In this document: positions 32,929-42,993 of the stretch, piece after piece
Layout of the letters: each line of letters starts with the position of its first letter
How positions within the stretch are numbered: position 1 is the first letter of the stretch
Assembly (NCBI RefSeq): GCF_002025665.1
Contig: NZ_CP018786.1
Span: 3,162,001 to 3,226,000 of the forward strand
Direction: 5' to 3'
From: Chryseobacterium indologenes
Lineage (GTDB): Bacteria > Bacteroidota > Bacteroidia > Flavobacteriales > Weeksellaceae
DNA: 64,000 nt
Notes under the pieces: generated by a model
Database searches by the model: none
Told to the model about the DNA's origin: nothing
What the model saw: only the letters and a program-made list of their open reading frames with translations
Translations under genes and position numbers: made by a program

Positions 32929-33500
32929 TGATGGTATTTAATAATGTATTTTGTTCGGTCTAAAAAAGAGAAAATCTTTCGGTACTTTCCTTCAACAAGC
33001 TCACTATAAGCTTAGCTCAGTGCAGGCTTTTAATGTTTACAATGAGAAAAGGATATAAGAACTATCCTTGAAACGGTATTTTTCTCTTGAAAAAACAGGT
33101 TTACAAGAAGCTGCGCGATTGCTTACCATCATAGAACTGTGGAAATGTACATTTTTCAGAGCTGTTTTTTCATCAAAAACGAAAATAGTACATATCAGCC
33201 TTCATTTTGGGAGAAATGGAAGATTTTAGGAGTATTTTAAATGATAAAACTACATCAATTTAGTTAAATATTTACTTTTTAAATTGTTTATCAAATGGCC
33301 GTATAATTTATCTTTACGTCACATAAAACTCCCAACATGGTGTTTTAATATTAAACAAATTTAAAGAAATGAAAAAACAACAAACAACAACCAAAACTTC
33401 AGATTTTAATGTTTTATTTATTAATAAAAAAAAATATTATTGATAATTTATGTTAAAATTCAAAAAACATACATATTTAATGCAATATAAAACATATTAT
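32929..33500. other. Non-coding spacer with possible gene remnants
   Basis: This 570-bp gap between the broken epimerase and the M60 protease holds no intact gene. One short rightward frame near 33080-33165 translates to SLEKTGLQEAARLLTIIELW and looks protein-like, but I cannot assign it. A TTG at 33284-33286 and TAATTTA at 33303-33309 may be the promoter of the protease gene. The spacing (16 bp) is short for the group. Confidence 0.35.
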
Positions 33501-36500
33501 ATGAGAAAACTATCATTATTCTTTTTTTTGTTATGTGGACTCCATGGGTTTTCACAATTAATTCCAGCTCCTGTGAATTCGGTTACCTCTTCGCAACCAG
33601 CACAACCAGGGACTGAAGTTACCCAGTTGATTGATGGCAATAATGCTACCATTTATCATACTAATTGGTCGGTGAACGGTATTCCGGATGAGTTGAAATT
33701 TTATTTTAATCCTAATGTCACCAATATTAAAAAACTGATTTACACCCCAAGACAAGCTTCAGGTACAAACGGGATTTGGACTAATGTAAGTATTTCCTAC
33801 AGTACACAGACGGCTCCCGATACTTTCATCCCGGTAAGCAATAATTTAATTTGGGCTCTCAGTGATGCGGATAAGGAATTTATTTTCCCTACCGCTATTC
33901 AAAACCCTTATATCATTAAGATAACCGTAAATGCAGGCTCTGGAAACTTCTCCAGTGGTGCAGAAATGAAATTCTTTTCTGAACTACAGCTCGTTCCGGC
34001 TTCTGTGAATTCGGTTACCTCTTCGCAACCAGCACAACCAGGGACTGAAGTTACCAAGTTGATTGATGGCAATAATGCTACCATTTATCATACTAATTGG
34101 TCGGTGAACGGTATTCCGGATGAGTTGAAATTTTATTTTAATCCTAATGTTCCCAATATCAGAAAACTGATTTACACCCCAAGACAAGCTTCAGGTACAA
34201 ACGGAATTTGGACTAATGTAAGTATTTCCTACAGTACACAGGCGGAACCCAATACTTTCATCCCGGTAAGCAATAATTTAATTTGGGCTCTCAGTGATGC
34301 GGATAAGGAATTTATTTTCCCTAGCTCTATCCAAGACCCATATATCATTAAGATAACCGTAAATGCAGGCTCTGGAAATTTCTCAAGCGGTGCAGAGGTG
34401 AGATTCTTTTCTCAACAACAACCTGCGATTGTTGACGGTATAGACTGCCCCATCAATACATCCGAACTAAGTATAAGCGGGAGCAATGATGTGATGGCCA
34501 CCATCACCCCTTCAGGAACGACTGCGTCATCTTATCAGCCTGGAGAAGATATAGATAAATCTTATGATAATAATGTGAGTACGATTTATCATTCTGCATA
34601 TGGCAGTACTGTTTTTCCGGTGGTGTTAAATTACAGATTAGATGGTGTTACTCCTATCGATTATCTAAAATATACGCCTAGGCCCAGTGGAGACAACGGG
34701 CTGCTTGGAAGCGTGAGTATCAGTTATAATACGAGCACAAACAGCACATATGTTCCGTTAATGACATTTGATTTTCAGTATTCTACTTCTCCTGTGAAGG
34801 TTTACTTTCCAAATCAGATTACCCCTTTGAATGTAAGAATTACAGTAAACAATGGGAAGAACAGTTTTGCAAGCTGTGCTGAAATGGGCTTTTATAAATC
34901 AGGCGCTTCAGTGGTTAATAATCCTTACAGCAATATTTTTACAGACAATCTTTATTCAGCATTGAAGTCTTCTGTTACTCAGGCGGATATAAATAATATG
35001 ACATCGCCATTCTATAAAGGGTTAGCGCAATGTCTATTTAACGGAACTTATGTAAAAAAATACAGGGTTCAGAATTATAGTGTTTACCCTCCTGTTTCTG
35101 TTACTACAGGTAATTTAAAGGTGGGAAGTGGCTATAGCACTTTTGAGAATCCTACAGGTATTGTGTTTGCACAGGGGGAAAAAGTAGCTTTGTTTGCTCA
35201 GAATATCCCAGCAGGAGCAATTGTTTCTCTGAAGGTGAAAGATTTTTCTACCTCTTTATATGGCACTGACTCCTATTATGAGATTCATAATGGTTTAAAT
35301 GTATTTCCTGTAACCAACAGTGGCTTGGGATATATCAATTATTATAATACCAATGCGGCATTACCTGATATCAAAATCAATATTGTTTCCGGTAAGGTTA
35401 ATGGTCTTTATCATTATCAAAAATCTACACAAAGTGATTGGGAGGCAGATCTTACGAATTCGGCTTATAATATGATTGATGTTGTGGGACAGCATGTCCA
35501 TATGGTTTATAAAAAAAGCACGCTGAAAGCATATGCTCTTCATAATCAGGTAGCCCTTGTTTCAAAACTCGATCTTATGGTAAAAAATGAGTGGCTTGTG
35601 ATGGGCTTGTATAAATATAATTTAGTTCCCAAAAACCGTATGTTCGGCTATAGTAATGACGGCGGAGGCTGGCATGCAGGCGGGCTGGGTATTAATATGG
35701 ATGCTAACGGAAATGATAACTATGTTGCTGATATTAATCAATTGTCTGTATGGGGATTTGCACATGAATTTGGGCATATTAATCAGATAAGCCCGGATCT
35801 TAAATGGATTGGCACTACAGAAGTTACCAATAATATATACAGTGCATGGGTGGATTATAATATGAGTACAGAACAAGATGGACTGACCAGTGTGGAAAGA
35901 TTTGATGAATCACCAGCAGCAGGAATGGCCAGCGTGGCAGGAGGAAGAATAAATGGAGGTATTCTGAATACAACCGTCAATAAGCAACCTTTACAAGATA
36001 GTGTAAATTCGGATAATTTTAAAGTATTAATCCCTTTCTGGCAGCTTGAGCTGTATTATCAGCTGGCCGGAGCTTCACGAAATGCGCCGGTTCTTTCCTT
36101 TAATTATCCAACTAACTATACAGGAGTAGATTATGCGCACTGGTTTGCAACGGTTGCCAACAAGGCAAGAAACACCAATTCTTCCGGGGTCTCAAATGGT
36201 GATTTGCTTCTGAATTTTGTGAAAAATACCTGTGATGCAGTGCAGGAAGATTTAACAGAATTCTTTACAATAACCGGATTTTTAAGGCCGATAAACAGGA
36301 ATATTGATGATTACGGTTTTGGTCAGCTTACCATTACGCAGGCTCAGATTGATGCTACGATTGCATCCATAAAGTCTAAGAACTATCAGAAACCGGTTTC
36401 TCCTGTAATGAATTATATTTCAGCACGTAGCGTTGCAGCTTTCCGTGACCTTCTTCCGGTGAGCGGACAAACAGGCCAGGGAGTTACTTTAAATAATAAT

Positions 36501-37028
36501 TATCTTACTGTACAGCACAGTGTTTGGAGAAATGCAGTTGCCTATGAAACATTCGATGCCAATAATAAATTGATTTATGTATCTGTTATGGGGACTGGTG
36601 ATGTTAGTAACAATACTACAAAAGTGTATTACCCTTCCAGTGCTAGAGCTGTTTATGCAGTGGGTTACAATGGACAGAAAATTTTGGTTTATCCTGTTTC
36701 AACTACTTTAGCAGGCAAAGGGAAAAAAAATAATTCAGAATTAAAAGATAATGTAGAATTAAGAAATAATTCAGAATTCATTGTGTACCCTAATCCTGTG
36801 GAGCAAAACGGATTAATTCATATTAAATTAGAAAATGCATCAGGAAATTACAGTGTAAATATTTTTAGTGCAGATGGAAGAATGCTTTTCAGTTCAACAG
36901 GAAATATTGAAGCCATTGAAACGAAAATAAATACAGAGTTTGTTAAATATCCTTCGGGAACTTACTCACTTTCTTTGAAAGATGAAAAAGGGAATGCCTT
37001 TAAAAGCGTTAAGGTTATTAAAAAATAA
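33501..37028 (+). CDS. M60-family (enhancin-like) metallopeptidase with duplicated discoidin-type domains and type IX sorting signal
   Basis: 1175 residues from the ATG at 33501 (signal MRKLSLFFFLLCGLHGFSQ). The frame is open from 33450, but the first 17 residues are not signal-like. Two nearly identical ~144-residue discoidin-like (F5/8 type C-like) domains with QLIDGNNATIYHTNWSVNG are followed by a third, diverged one. The peptidase domain carries the zinc motif AHEFGH (H755, E756, H759) and the third ligand E774 in TTEVTNNIYS, the M60/gluzincin arrangement of mucin-degrading enzymes. The C-terminus is a type A sorting domain (YPNPVEQNGLIHIKL...SVKVIKK). Probably a secreted glycoprotein protease. 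It lies in an accessory segment. Confidence 0.9.
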   Translation: MRKLSLFFFLLCGLHGFSQLIPAPVNSVTSSQPAQPGTEVTQLIDGNNATIYHTNWSVNGIPDELKFYFNPNVTNIKKLIYTPRQASGTNGIWTNVSISYSTQTAPDTFIPVSNNLIWALSDADKEFIFPTAIQNPYIIKITVNAGSGNFSSGAEMKFFSELQLVPASVNSVTSSQPAQPGTEVTKLIDGNNATIYHTNWSVNGIPDELKFYFNPNVPNIRKLIYTPRQASGTNGIWTNVSISYSTQAEPNTFIPVSNNLIWALSDADKEFIFPSSIQDPYIIKITVNAGSGNFSSGAEVRFFSQQQPAIVDGIDCPINTSELSISGSNDVMATITPSGTTASSYQPGEDIDKSYDNNVSTIYHSAYGSTVFPVVLNYRLDGVTPIDYLKYTPRPSGDNGLLGSVSISYNTSTNSTYVPLMTFDFQYSTSPVKVYFPNQITPLNVRITVNNGKNSFASCAEMGFYKSGASVVNNPYSNIFTDNLYSALKSSVTQADINNMTSPFYKGLAQCLFNGTYVKKYRVQNYSVYPPVSVTTGNLKVGSGYSTFENPTGIVFAQGEKVALFAQNIPAGAIVSLKVKDFSTSLYGTDSYYEIHNGLNVFPVTNSGLGYINYYNTNAALPDIKINIVSGKVNGLYHYQKSTQSDWEADLTNSAYNMIDVVGQHVHMVYKKSTLKAYALHNQVALVSKLDLMVKNEWLVMGLYKYNLVPKNRMFGYSNDGGGWHAGGLGINMDANGNDNYVADINQLSVWGFAHEFGHINQISPDLKWIGTTEVTNNIYSAWVDYNMSTEQDGLTSVERFDESPAAGMASVAGGRINGGILNTTVNKQPLQDSVNSDNFKVLIPFWQLELYYQLAGASRNAPVLSFNYPTNYTGVDYAHWFATVANKARNTNSSGVSNGDLLLNFVKNTCDAVQEDLTEFFTITGFLRPINRNIDDYGFGQLTITQAQIDATIASIKSKNYQKPVSPVMNYISARSVAAFRDLLPVSGQTGQGVTLNNNYLTVQHSVWRNAVAYETFDANNKLIYVSVMGTGDVSNNTTKVYYPSSARAVYAVGYNGQKILVYPVSTTLAGKGKKNNSELKDNVELRNNSEFIVYPNPVEQNGLIHIKLENASGNYSVNIFSADGRMLFSSTGNIEAIETKINTEFVKYPSGTYSLSLKDEKGNAFKSVKVIKK
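33572..34395 (+). repeat. In-frame direct repeat inside the M60 gene (432-bp period)
   Basis: The segments starting at 33572 and 34004 are nearly identical for about 390 bp, in frame, and encode two tandem discoidin-like domains. Differences are few and scattered, so the duplication is recent or is homogenised by recombination. Confidence 0.9.
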
Positions 37029-37123
37029 TTTTAGCCTATGTTTCTCACGATTAGAATGTAAGAGATAAGTTTTGCAAAGTTCTATAATACATTATTATAA
37101 GGACTAGAATATAAGTGATTTAC

Positions 37124-37163
37124 AATCAGTATGTACGGTTATTCGTGCATACTGATTTTTTTT
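37124..37163 (+). terminator. Intrinsic terminator of the M60 gene
   Basis: A 14-bp stem with outer arms AATCAGTATG / CATACTGATT, one G-U pair inside and loop GTTATT, followed by eight T residues. It lies about 95 bp after the stop. Confidence 0.88.
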
Positions 37164-37205
37164 AAGTGGAAATACATTATTAAATACATTTCAGGAAAAA
37201 ATGTG

Positions 37206-37418
37206 TTTTTGTTCGATCAAAAAAAAGATATTTCGACTGAAGCGAATATACAGACTATGAAGTTATTGGTAGAAGATGCAGTTCACATTAATAATACCAA
37301 AAGACCACATTGGTCGTGTTATATGAAAATACCTGAGCAGATGCACAAACAAAATAGTGTAAAAATAAGAACGTATAAAAACAAATATAGTTGTCGGGAT
37401 AACCCAACAACTATATAA
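37206..37418 (+). pseudogene. C-terminal relic of an IS3-type transposase
   Basis: The last ~60 residues before the stop read TMKLLVEDAVHINNTKRPHW, then SCYMKIPEQMHKQNSVKIRT. They match the end of IS3-family integrase-core transposases (usual form IYNNxRPHxSLxxxTPxxxH). The DDE catalytic part is absent and the frame upstream enters the terminator of the previous gene. It is the truncated 3' end of an insertion sequence and marks the segment as mobile or formerly mobile. Confidence 0.75.
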
Positions 37419-37485
37419 TAAATATTAGTATTTTTATCCTATTAATATGTAACGCTTATTTAGGACTAGTCATCGCAGAATACAA

Positions 37486-38763
37486 TCATTTACTATTGCT
37501 CTGTAAATTATTTTTTTTGGGTCGAAGGATGAGCCTTATGGAAGGATTATTTGTTATAAATAATCTTAGCCAATCCAGAGCTAAACGGAGTTTATTCCGA
37601 AAACCCACTAAGGGAATAATATGAATAAACAGCCAGGTCAACCACGCTGTAACTCCCTTAAATGAAAATCCTGGAAGATCTACCACTGCATTGAATTTTG
37701 AAATGATAGCCATAGTTCCTTTATCTTTATATATAAATGGTGATAAGATTTTCTCATCTTCAATTCTTTTAAAGTTTTTACCTAAATTCTTACCTTGTTG
37801 AATAGCCACTTGTGCTAACTGAGGATGGCCATTGGGATATTTTTCTTCCGTTGTCTGCAAGCATATATCTCCCAAAGCATATATATGATCTGTTGCTTTA
37901 ACTCTATTATATTCATCTACTAAAATCCTTCTCCCTTTTCCTATACTTTCTTGGGGTAGCCCCTTTACTTCCCGGCCAATGACTCCTGAAGTCCAGATCA
38001 ATGTTTCTGTTTCAATAGATTTTCCGTCTGCCAGTATGACTTTTGATTCAACATAATCTTTTACTGCAACATTTAAAATAATTTTAACACCAAGCTTCTC
38101 CAATTTATGATAAGCTGCCTCCTGAGCCATTTTACTCATGGGGGAAAGTAAAGAAGGAAGCGCGTCGATAAGGTAAATATGAGAAAAACCACGATTAATT
38201 TCAGGATATTCTTTCTCTGCTATGTATTGTCCCATTTCAGCAATCATTCCCGCCAGTTCTACACCAGTAGGACCGCCTCCTGCAATCACAATATTCTGCA
38301 ACTTCGGTGAGTCTTTTACTTTTTTATTTCTTGCAGCTTCTTCCATTGTCAAAAGCATATAATTCCTTACATAAATTGCTTCATCAATAGTTTTCATAGG
38401 GAGGGCGAATTTCTGTACATTCTCCATTCCAAAGAAGTTGGATTCAGTACCCATTGCTAAAACAAGCTCATCATATTGAAGTTCTCCATTCTCCGTTTCT
38501 ATAGTTTTTGTTTCAGGAATCACCCTCACTAAACTCCCCATGTAAAACCGTACGTTTTTATAGTTTGAAAATAGCTTTCTGAATGGATAACTAATATTCG
38601 AAGCTTCAATAAAAGAAGTAGCAACCTGGTAGATAAGTGGCGGAAAAAAATGGTAATTGTTTTTATCTACCAACGTTATTATAAATCTGTTATCGTTTAC
38701 CAAAGATTTTATAAGGTTAATTCCTGCGAATCCTCCACCTACAATGACAATATGTTTTTTCAT
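37486..38763 (-). CDS. NAD(P)/FAD-dependent oxidoreductase (type II NADH dehydrogenase-like)
   Basis: 425 residues. The N-terminal FAD site is KHIVIVGGGFAGINLIKSL and the NAD site is NIVIAGGGPTGVELAGMIAE. Between them is the family's YDELVLAMGTESNFFG, and the second FAD motif is HIYALGDICLQ. The C-terminus carries an amphipathic, hydrophobic stretch (AWLTWLFIHIIPLVGFRNKL) that anchors NDH-2 to the inner membrane. It would pass electrons from NADH to menaquinone without pumping protons. It lies 123 bp downstream of ligD and may be separately transcribed. Confidence 0.88.
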   Translation of the reverse strand: MKKHIVIVGGGFAGINLIKSLVNDNRFIITLVDKNNYHFFPPLIYQVATSFIEASNISYPFRKLFSNYKNVRFYMGSLVRVIPETKTIETENGELQYDELVLAMGTESNFFGMENVQKFALPMKTIDEAIYVRNYMLLTMEEAARNKKVKDSPKLQNIVIAGGGPTGVELAGMIAEMGQYIAEKEYPEINRGFSHIYLIDALPSLLSPMSKMAQEAAYHKLEKLGVKIILNVAVKDYVESKVILADGKSIETETLIWTSGVIGREVKGLPQESIGKGRRILVDEYNRVKATDHIYALGDICLQTTEEKYPNGHPQLAQVAIQQGKNLGKNFKRIEDEKILSPFIYKDKGTMAIISKFNAVVDLPGFSFKGVTAWLTWLFIHIIPLVGFRNKLRLALDWLRLFITNNPSIRLILRPKKNNLQSNSK

Positions 38764-38886
38764 ATCTAATCGAAGTTAAAGTTAAAATACATTTTATTGA
38801 TAAAGGCAAATGAAAACAGCACTATTTGTTAACTTATTAGTCTATGCGTTTAGAAATACTCTTATCTGTTAAACCTTTCATAATCG

Positions 38887-41433
38887 TTATATATTTCCTA
38901 ATCTATTTATAGCTTTTAAAAGATCAATTCCTTTTCCTAAAATCGATTTGAAGAGATCTCCCTTTTCCTGTAAGCGTTCTGCCATATTATGGATTGTAAA
39001 ATTGGTAGGATGAAGACCTTTTTTCACTTCATTCCATTCTAATGGTGTAGAAACAGGGGCTCCGGGTTTTGGACGTACGCTATATACACTTGCCAATGTC
39101 TGTGCTCGTCTGTTCTGTAAATAATCCAGATAAATTTTATTTTTATCTCTTTTTTGGAGACTCCTTTCCAGTGTAGTAAGTTCCGGAAGTTCCTGATGAA
39201 CCAATTGCATAAGCACATGTCCAAAATCTTTCACCTGATCATACGTATACTTCGCTCCCATAGGAATATATACATGAATACCAGAACTTCCTGATGTTTT
39301 CGGATAGCCTATAATACCTGCTTTATCCAGAACTTCTTTAACAGCCAATGCTGTTTCTATCACATCTTCAAATGTATTTTTTTCTGAAGGATCAAGATCA
39401 AGCACCAAATAATCGGGAAAATCTACCTTCGGTGTATGACTTGTCCAGATATTCAGTTCAATACAGCCCAAATTATTCAGATATGCCAAGGTTTCCTTAT
39501 CATTACAAATGATATAATTGATGTATTTATCATTACTTTCAGAGAATATTTTTTGCAAAGTCACCCAACCCGGTGTATGTTCATCAGCATCTTTCTGATA
39601 AAAGCTCAACCCTTCGATCCCATTCGGAAAACGGTTGAGTGATTGTGGACGGTTTTTCAAATGAGGTAAAATAAATTTAGAAATACTCTGATAATACTCT
39701 ATAATGTCACCTTTTGTAATTCCGTCCGCGGGAAAATACAGTTTATTCTGATTGGTAAGTGTGACCTGCTGTTTTCCGATTTTCTTGACTATATCTGTGG
39801 TAGTTGTTTTTTTTGATGTTGCTTTAGCTTTCATTTCAGGCTGTTTTTGAGGTGAATTCGTATCAAATTTTACATCCGTATCATCAATATCTTCTCTTAG
39901 TCTTAAAAAAACCGGATGCCGGTATATATGGTCTTTTGTAAGTTCTGTATATTTTATCTCAGCTACCAATTCAGGTTTAAGCCATGTTGCTTTGGAATTG
40001 GTTTTGGGAGTTATTTTAAATGCTGATTCCTTCACTACCAGAGGTTGTAATTTCTGGTGAATCTCTTTAAGACTTTGCTCTGTAAATCCTGTCCCTGTAT
40101 GTCCACAAAATATGAGCTCCCCATTCAGATATTTCCCTAAAATAAGTGATCCGAAATGTTTTCTTGCTCCTTTCGGAGCAGTGAAACCACAGATTACTGC
40201 TTCATCACTTTGATGGATCTTTATTTTCAGCCATTCGGAGCTTCTGATGTTTTCTTTGTATTCACTGTCTGCTTTTTTGGCTATAATTCCTTCCAATCCC
40301 ATATTTTCGGCAGCCTGAAAGAAATCTTTTCCGTTTTGAAGAATATGATCATGATACTTGATAATGTCATTTTCAATTAAAGCTTCTTTCAGCAGTTCTT
40401 TTCGCTGTAAATAAGAAAGGTTTTCTGTGGAATGTCCGTTCAGCCATAGTAAATCGAATACCTGATAGATGAGGACCAGGTCTGTATTTTGTTCTGCAAT
40501 TCTCGGCAGCCATTGGAAATTAGGTTTTCCTTTATCATCATATGCAACGACTTCACCGTCCAGAACCATTTCGTGGTTCTGAATTTTGAGTGCATCGGAA
40601 ACTTTTCTAAATGATTTTGAAAAATCCAGTCCGTTTCTGGAATACAACCGGATTTCACCATCTCTTATATCGGCAATCGCTCTATACCCATCCCACTTTA
40701 TTTCAAAAGCCCAATCTTTGTTATCAAACGGTTTTTCGCTTGTTTTACAGAGCATGGGTCTGATAAAATCGGGAAGTTTTTTTTCTCCGGAAAGTGCCGA
40801 CGTATAATTTTTGTAATGTTTTAAGCTTTCGGCGGTATTATTTTTTTTTTTACTGCTTTTCTCCTGAAGGTAAGCTGTAACTTTAGAGTTTTTTGGGGTT
40901 TGCTCTTCAGCATCATAGTCTTCTGCAACAGCATAGCGGTCTTTATGTTTGATAAGAAGCCATGCATTTTCCTCTGTTGAATTTTTAATTTTCACCAAAG
41001 CAAACTCACCTTTCAGTTTTTTACCATGCAAAATAAACTTAAGGGATTGCTTATGCAGTTCCGAACGCATAACCAGATCATCACTTTTTCCATCTATTTT
41101 TTCCAAAGGTTCATAGGTTCCTTCGTCCCAGATTTCAACTTCACCGGCACCATAATTTCCTTTGGGAATGCTTCCTTCAAATGTGCGGTATTCATAAGGA
41201 TGATCTTCTACCATCATCGCCAGTCTTTTATCAGAAGGATTAAGGGAAGGTCCTTTCGGAACTGCCCAGCTTTTAAGAACACCCTCCATTTCAAGTCGAA
41301 AATCATAATGCAGACGTGTTGCTGCGTGACGCTGAATCACAAATCTCAGTTTTGCTGTACTTTCCTTTTCTTTGCCTTCCGGTTCGGAAGTTACCTTAAA
41401 ATCTCTCTTTTTATGATATTCTTCTAATGGCAT
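38887..41433 (-). CDS. ligD: Multifunctional DNA ligase D
   Basis: 848 residues with three domains. First is a 3'-phosphoesterase domain (about 1-190; RFVIQRHAATRLHYDFRLEM, GSIPKGNYGAGEV). Second is an ATP-dependent ligase domain (about 215-520; nucleotidyl-lysine K246 in FEIKWDGYRA, then MVLDGEVVAYD and EGIIAKKADSEY). Third is a primase-polymerase domain (about 555-840; LVLDLDPSEK and KTSGSSGIHVYIPM). The order phosphoesterase-ligase-polymerase is one of the known arrangements. With Ku, encoded 48 bp upstream, it performs bacterial non-homologous end joining. Confidence 0.95.
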   Translation of the reverse strand: MPLEEYHKKRDFKVTSEPEGKEKESTAKLRFVIQRHAATRLHYDFRLEMEGVLKSWAVPKGPSLNPSDKRLAMMVEDHPYEYRTFEGSIPKGNYGAGEVEIWDEGTYEPLEKIDGKSDDLVMRSELHKQSLKFILHGKKLKGEFALVKIKNSTEENAWLLIKHKDRYAVAEDYDAEEQTPKNSKVTAYLQEKSSKKKNNTAESLKHYKNYTSALSGEKKLPDFIRPMLCKTSEKPFDNKDWAFEIKWDGYRAIADIRDGEIRLYSRNGLDFSKSFRKVSDALKIQNHEMVLDGEVVAYDDKGKPNFQWLPRIAEQNTDLVLIYQVFDLLWLNGHSTENLSYLQRKELLKEALIENDIIKYHDHILQNGKDFFQAAENMGLEGIIAKKADSEYKENIRSSEWLKIKIHQSDEAVICGFTAPKGARKHFGSLILGKYLNGELIFCGHTGTGFTEQSLKEIHQKLQPLVVKESAFKITPKTNSKATWLKPELVAEIKYTELTKDHIYRHPVFLRLREDIDDTDVKFDTNSPQKQPEMKAKATSKKTTTTDIVKKIGKQQVTLTNQNKLYFPADGITKGDIIEYYQSISKFILPHLKNRPQSLNRFPNGIEGLSFYQKDADEHTPGWVTLQKIFSESNDKYINYIICNDKETLAYLNNLGCIELNIWTSHTPKVDFPDYLVLDLDPSEKNTFEDVIETALAVKEVLDKAGIIGYPKTSGSSGIHVYIPMGAKYTYDQVKDFGHVLMQLVHQELPELTTLERSLQKRDKNKIYLDYLQNRRAQTLASVYSVRPKPGAPVSTPLEWNEVKKGLHPTNFTIHNMAERLQEKGDLFKSILGKGIDLLKAINRLGNI

Positions 41434-41481
41434 TTTACAAAAATTTAAAGTTAAACGAAAAATGATTATCTGATTAAAGTC

Positions 41482-42261
41482 TTATCCTGCTTTTCTTTTT
41501 CCTGACTCAAGGCTGGCCTTCAGCATTGCCATAAGGTCAGTCGCTTTTCCCGCAGGCTCTTTTGTTTCCTTAACTTTTGCTCTTTTACCTTTTGCTTTCT
41601 GCTTTATAATTTTCAAAAGATCTTCATTATATGTATCTCTGTACTTCAAAGGATCGAAAGTCTCTGCTAAAGATTTAATTAATGTTTCTGCCATTTTGAG
41701 TTCCTCAGCTTTCGGTGCTTTTCCTGAAGGTATTTTCAGATCTTCATACGTTCTCATTTCTTCCGGATACCTCATCCTGTTTACCATAAGAATTTCATCT
41801 TGATAAGGGCGGATCATGCACAGAATTTCCCTTTCTCTTAAAATAAAAGAGCCTATCCCCGCCATTTTTGTTTTCATTAAGGCTTTCAACAATAATTTGT
41901 AGGCTGCTTCTCCATTTTTTTGAGGTTCTAAAAAATAGGGGGTTTCGAAAAGTGCAGGATCCACTTCTTCTTCTTTTACAAACTGTAAAATACTGAGAAT
42001 TTTTGATTTCTCAGGACTTACCGCCTGAAAATCCTCATCTTCTAATACAATGTATTTATCTTCTATTTTATAGCCCTTTACGATATTTTCCCATGCTACT
42101 TCTTTGTTAGTATTTTCATTTACCCTTTTGTATTTGATATTGCTGAGATCTTTTTTATCCAGCATATCCAGATCTAATGTACTCGATTCACTGGCCGAGT
42201 ACAACTTGATCGGTATATTTACCAATCCAAAACCTATTGCTCCATTCCAGATTGCTCTCAT
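41482..42261 (-). CDS. ku: Ku protein (non-homologous end joining)
   Basis: 259 residues. The bacterial Ku core is evident: MRAIWNGAIGFGLVNIPIKL, YKRVNENTNKEVAWENIVKG, EDFQAVSPEKSKILSILQFV and YFLEPQKNGEAAYKLLLKAL. The C-terminal tail is lysine-rich (IIKQKAKGKRAKVKETKEPA), as in Ku proteins that bind and recruit LigD. It forms a homodimeric ring on broken DNA ends. It is directly upstream of ligD on the same strand, so the pair is one NHEJ operon. Confidence 0.95.
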   Translation of the reverse strand: MRAIWNGAIGFGLVNIPIKLYSASESSTLDLDMLDKKDLSNIKYKRVNENTNKEVAWENIVKGYKIEDKYIVLEDEDFQAVSPEKSKILSILQFVKEEEVDPALFETPYFLEPQKNGEAAYKLLLKALMKTKMAGIGSFILREREILCMIRPYQDEILMVNRMRYPEEMRTYEDLKIPSGKAPKAEELKMAETLIKSLAETFDPLKYRDTYNEDLLKIIKQKAKGKRAKVKETKEPAGKATDLMAMLKASLESGKRKAG

Positions 42262-42367
42262 ATTTTTTGTTTTAAACTGTTAGAGTACAAAACCTTTTCC
42301 AAATTAATGTAAATGCTATTTATTTAGATGTATTTATAAGTTATTTAACACCTTTCTTTTCAAACCG

Positions 42368-42991
42368 TTATAAATTCAGCAAACCATTTACCAGTGTTTT
42401 CCACTCAATTTTTGAAACACCGATCATTCCCCCCGCTGCGATCAAGAGGTTTCTGGCTTTGTCTAAAAACTCAGCGTCCATATTAGGTAATTCATTTCGT
42501 CCATATATTCCTACCTGAATAAAGTCTCTTCCTTTAAAAATTCCAAATGTAGAGGTAGCTTGATCAGAATAAAAATGTAATATGTGTTCCGATGTTTTAT
42601 CCTGAGGATTTTTTGAAGGTCTGCAAGTCATCATCACAAAATCAAGACAAATACCATGGGTCTGCTCTTCAAACAGATCCACAATTTCAACCCAGTCGAA
42701 ACCCTTGGCTTCTACGGCTCCCGGACCCGGAATATCTATCCTGATATAATCACCAATCAAAGGGTATCTATTAATCATTTTACCCTCTGAATCAAAAAGT
42801 TTAAAATCTGCAAACCCTTCGCCACAGTACCTTTTCCAATTGTTGATCAACATGAATCTTTCTCTAAGTGTATTGAAAACTTCCTCAACACGCTCAGGGG
42901 CAATATCGTTTTTCTTAGATTCTGTATCGTGGTATCCACCTTTCTTCTGAATGGGAACTCCGAAAATTTCTTTAGGTTTCATAGGTATCAT
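42368..42991 (-). CDS. Conserved hypothetical protein, 207 residues
   Basis: A soluble protein, MKPKEIFGVPIQKKGGYHDT near the start (two ATGs three codons apart, at 42991 and 42982). It contains LIGDYIRIDIPGPGAVEAKG, WVEIVDLFEEQTHGICLDFV and an NWKRYCGEGFADFKLFD block. There is no signal or membrane segment. I do not recognise a domain. It sits two bases downstream of the DUF6766 gene and ~105 bp upstream of Ku, in the same orientation, so it may belong to a stress-related transcription unit. Confidence 0.7.
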   Translation of the reverse strand: MIPMKPKEIFGVPIQKKGGYHDTESKKNDIAPERVEEVFNTLRERFMLINNWKRYCGEGFADFKLFDSEGKMINRYPLIGDYIRIDIPGPGAVEAKGFDWVEIVDLFEEQTHGICLDFVMMTCRPSKNPQDKTSEHILHFYSDQATSTFGIFKGRDFIQVGIYGRNELPNMDAEFLDKARNLLIAAGGMIGVSKIEWKTLVNGLLNL

Positions 42992-42993
42992 TA

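Noticed and set aside
37131..37205. Upstream part of the IS3-relic frame as a gene start
   Set aside because: The first codons lie inside the terminator hairpin of the M60 gene. Only the C-terminal ~60 residues resemble transposase.
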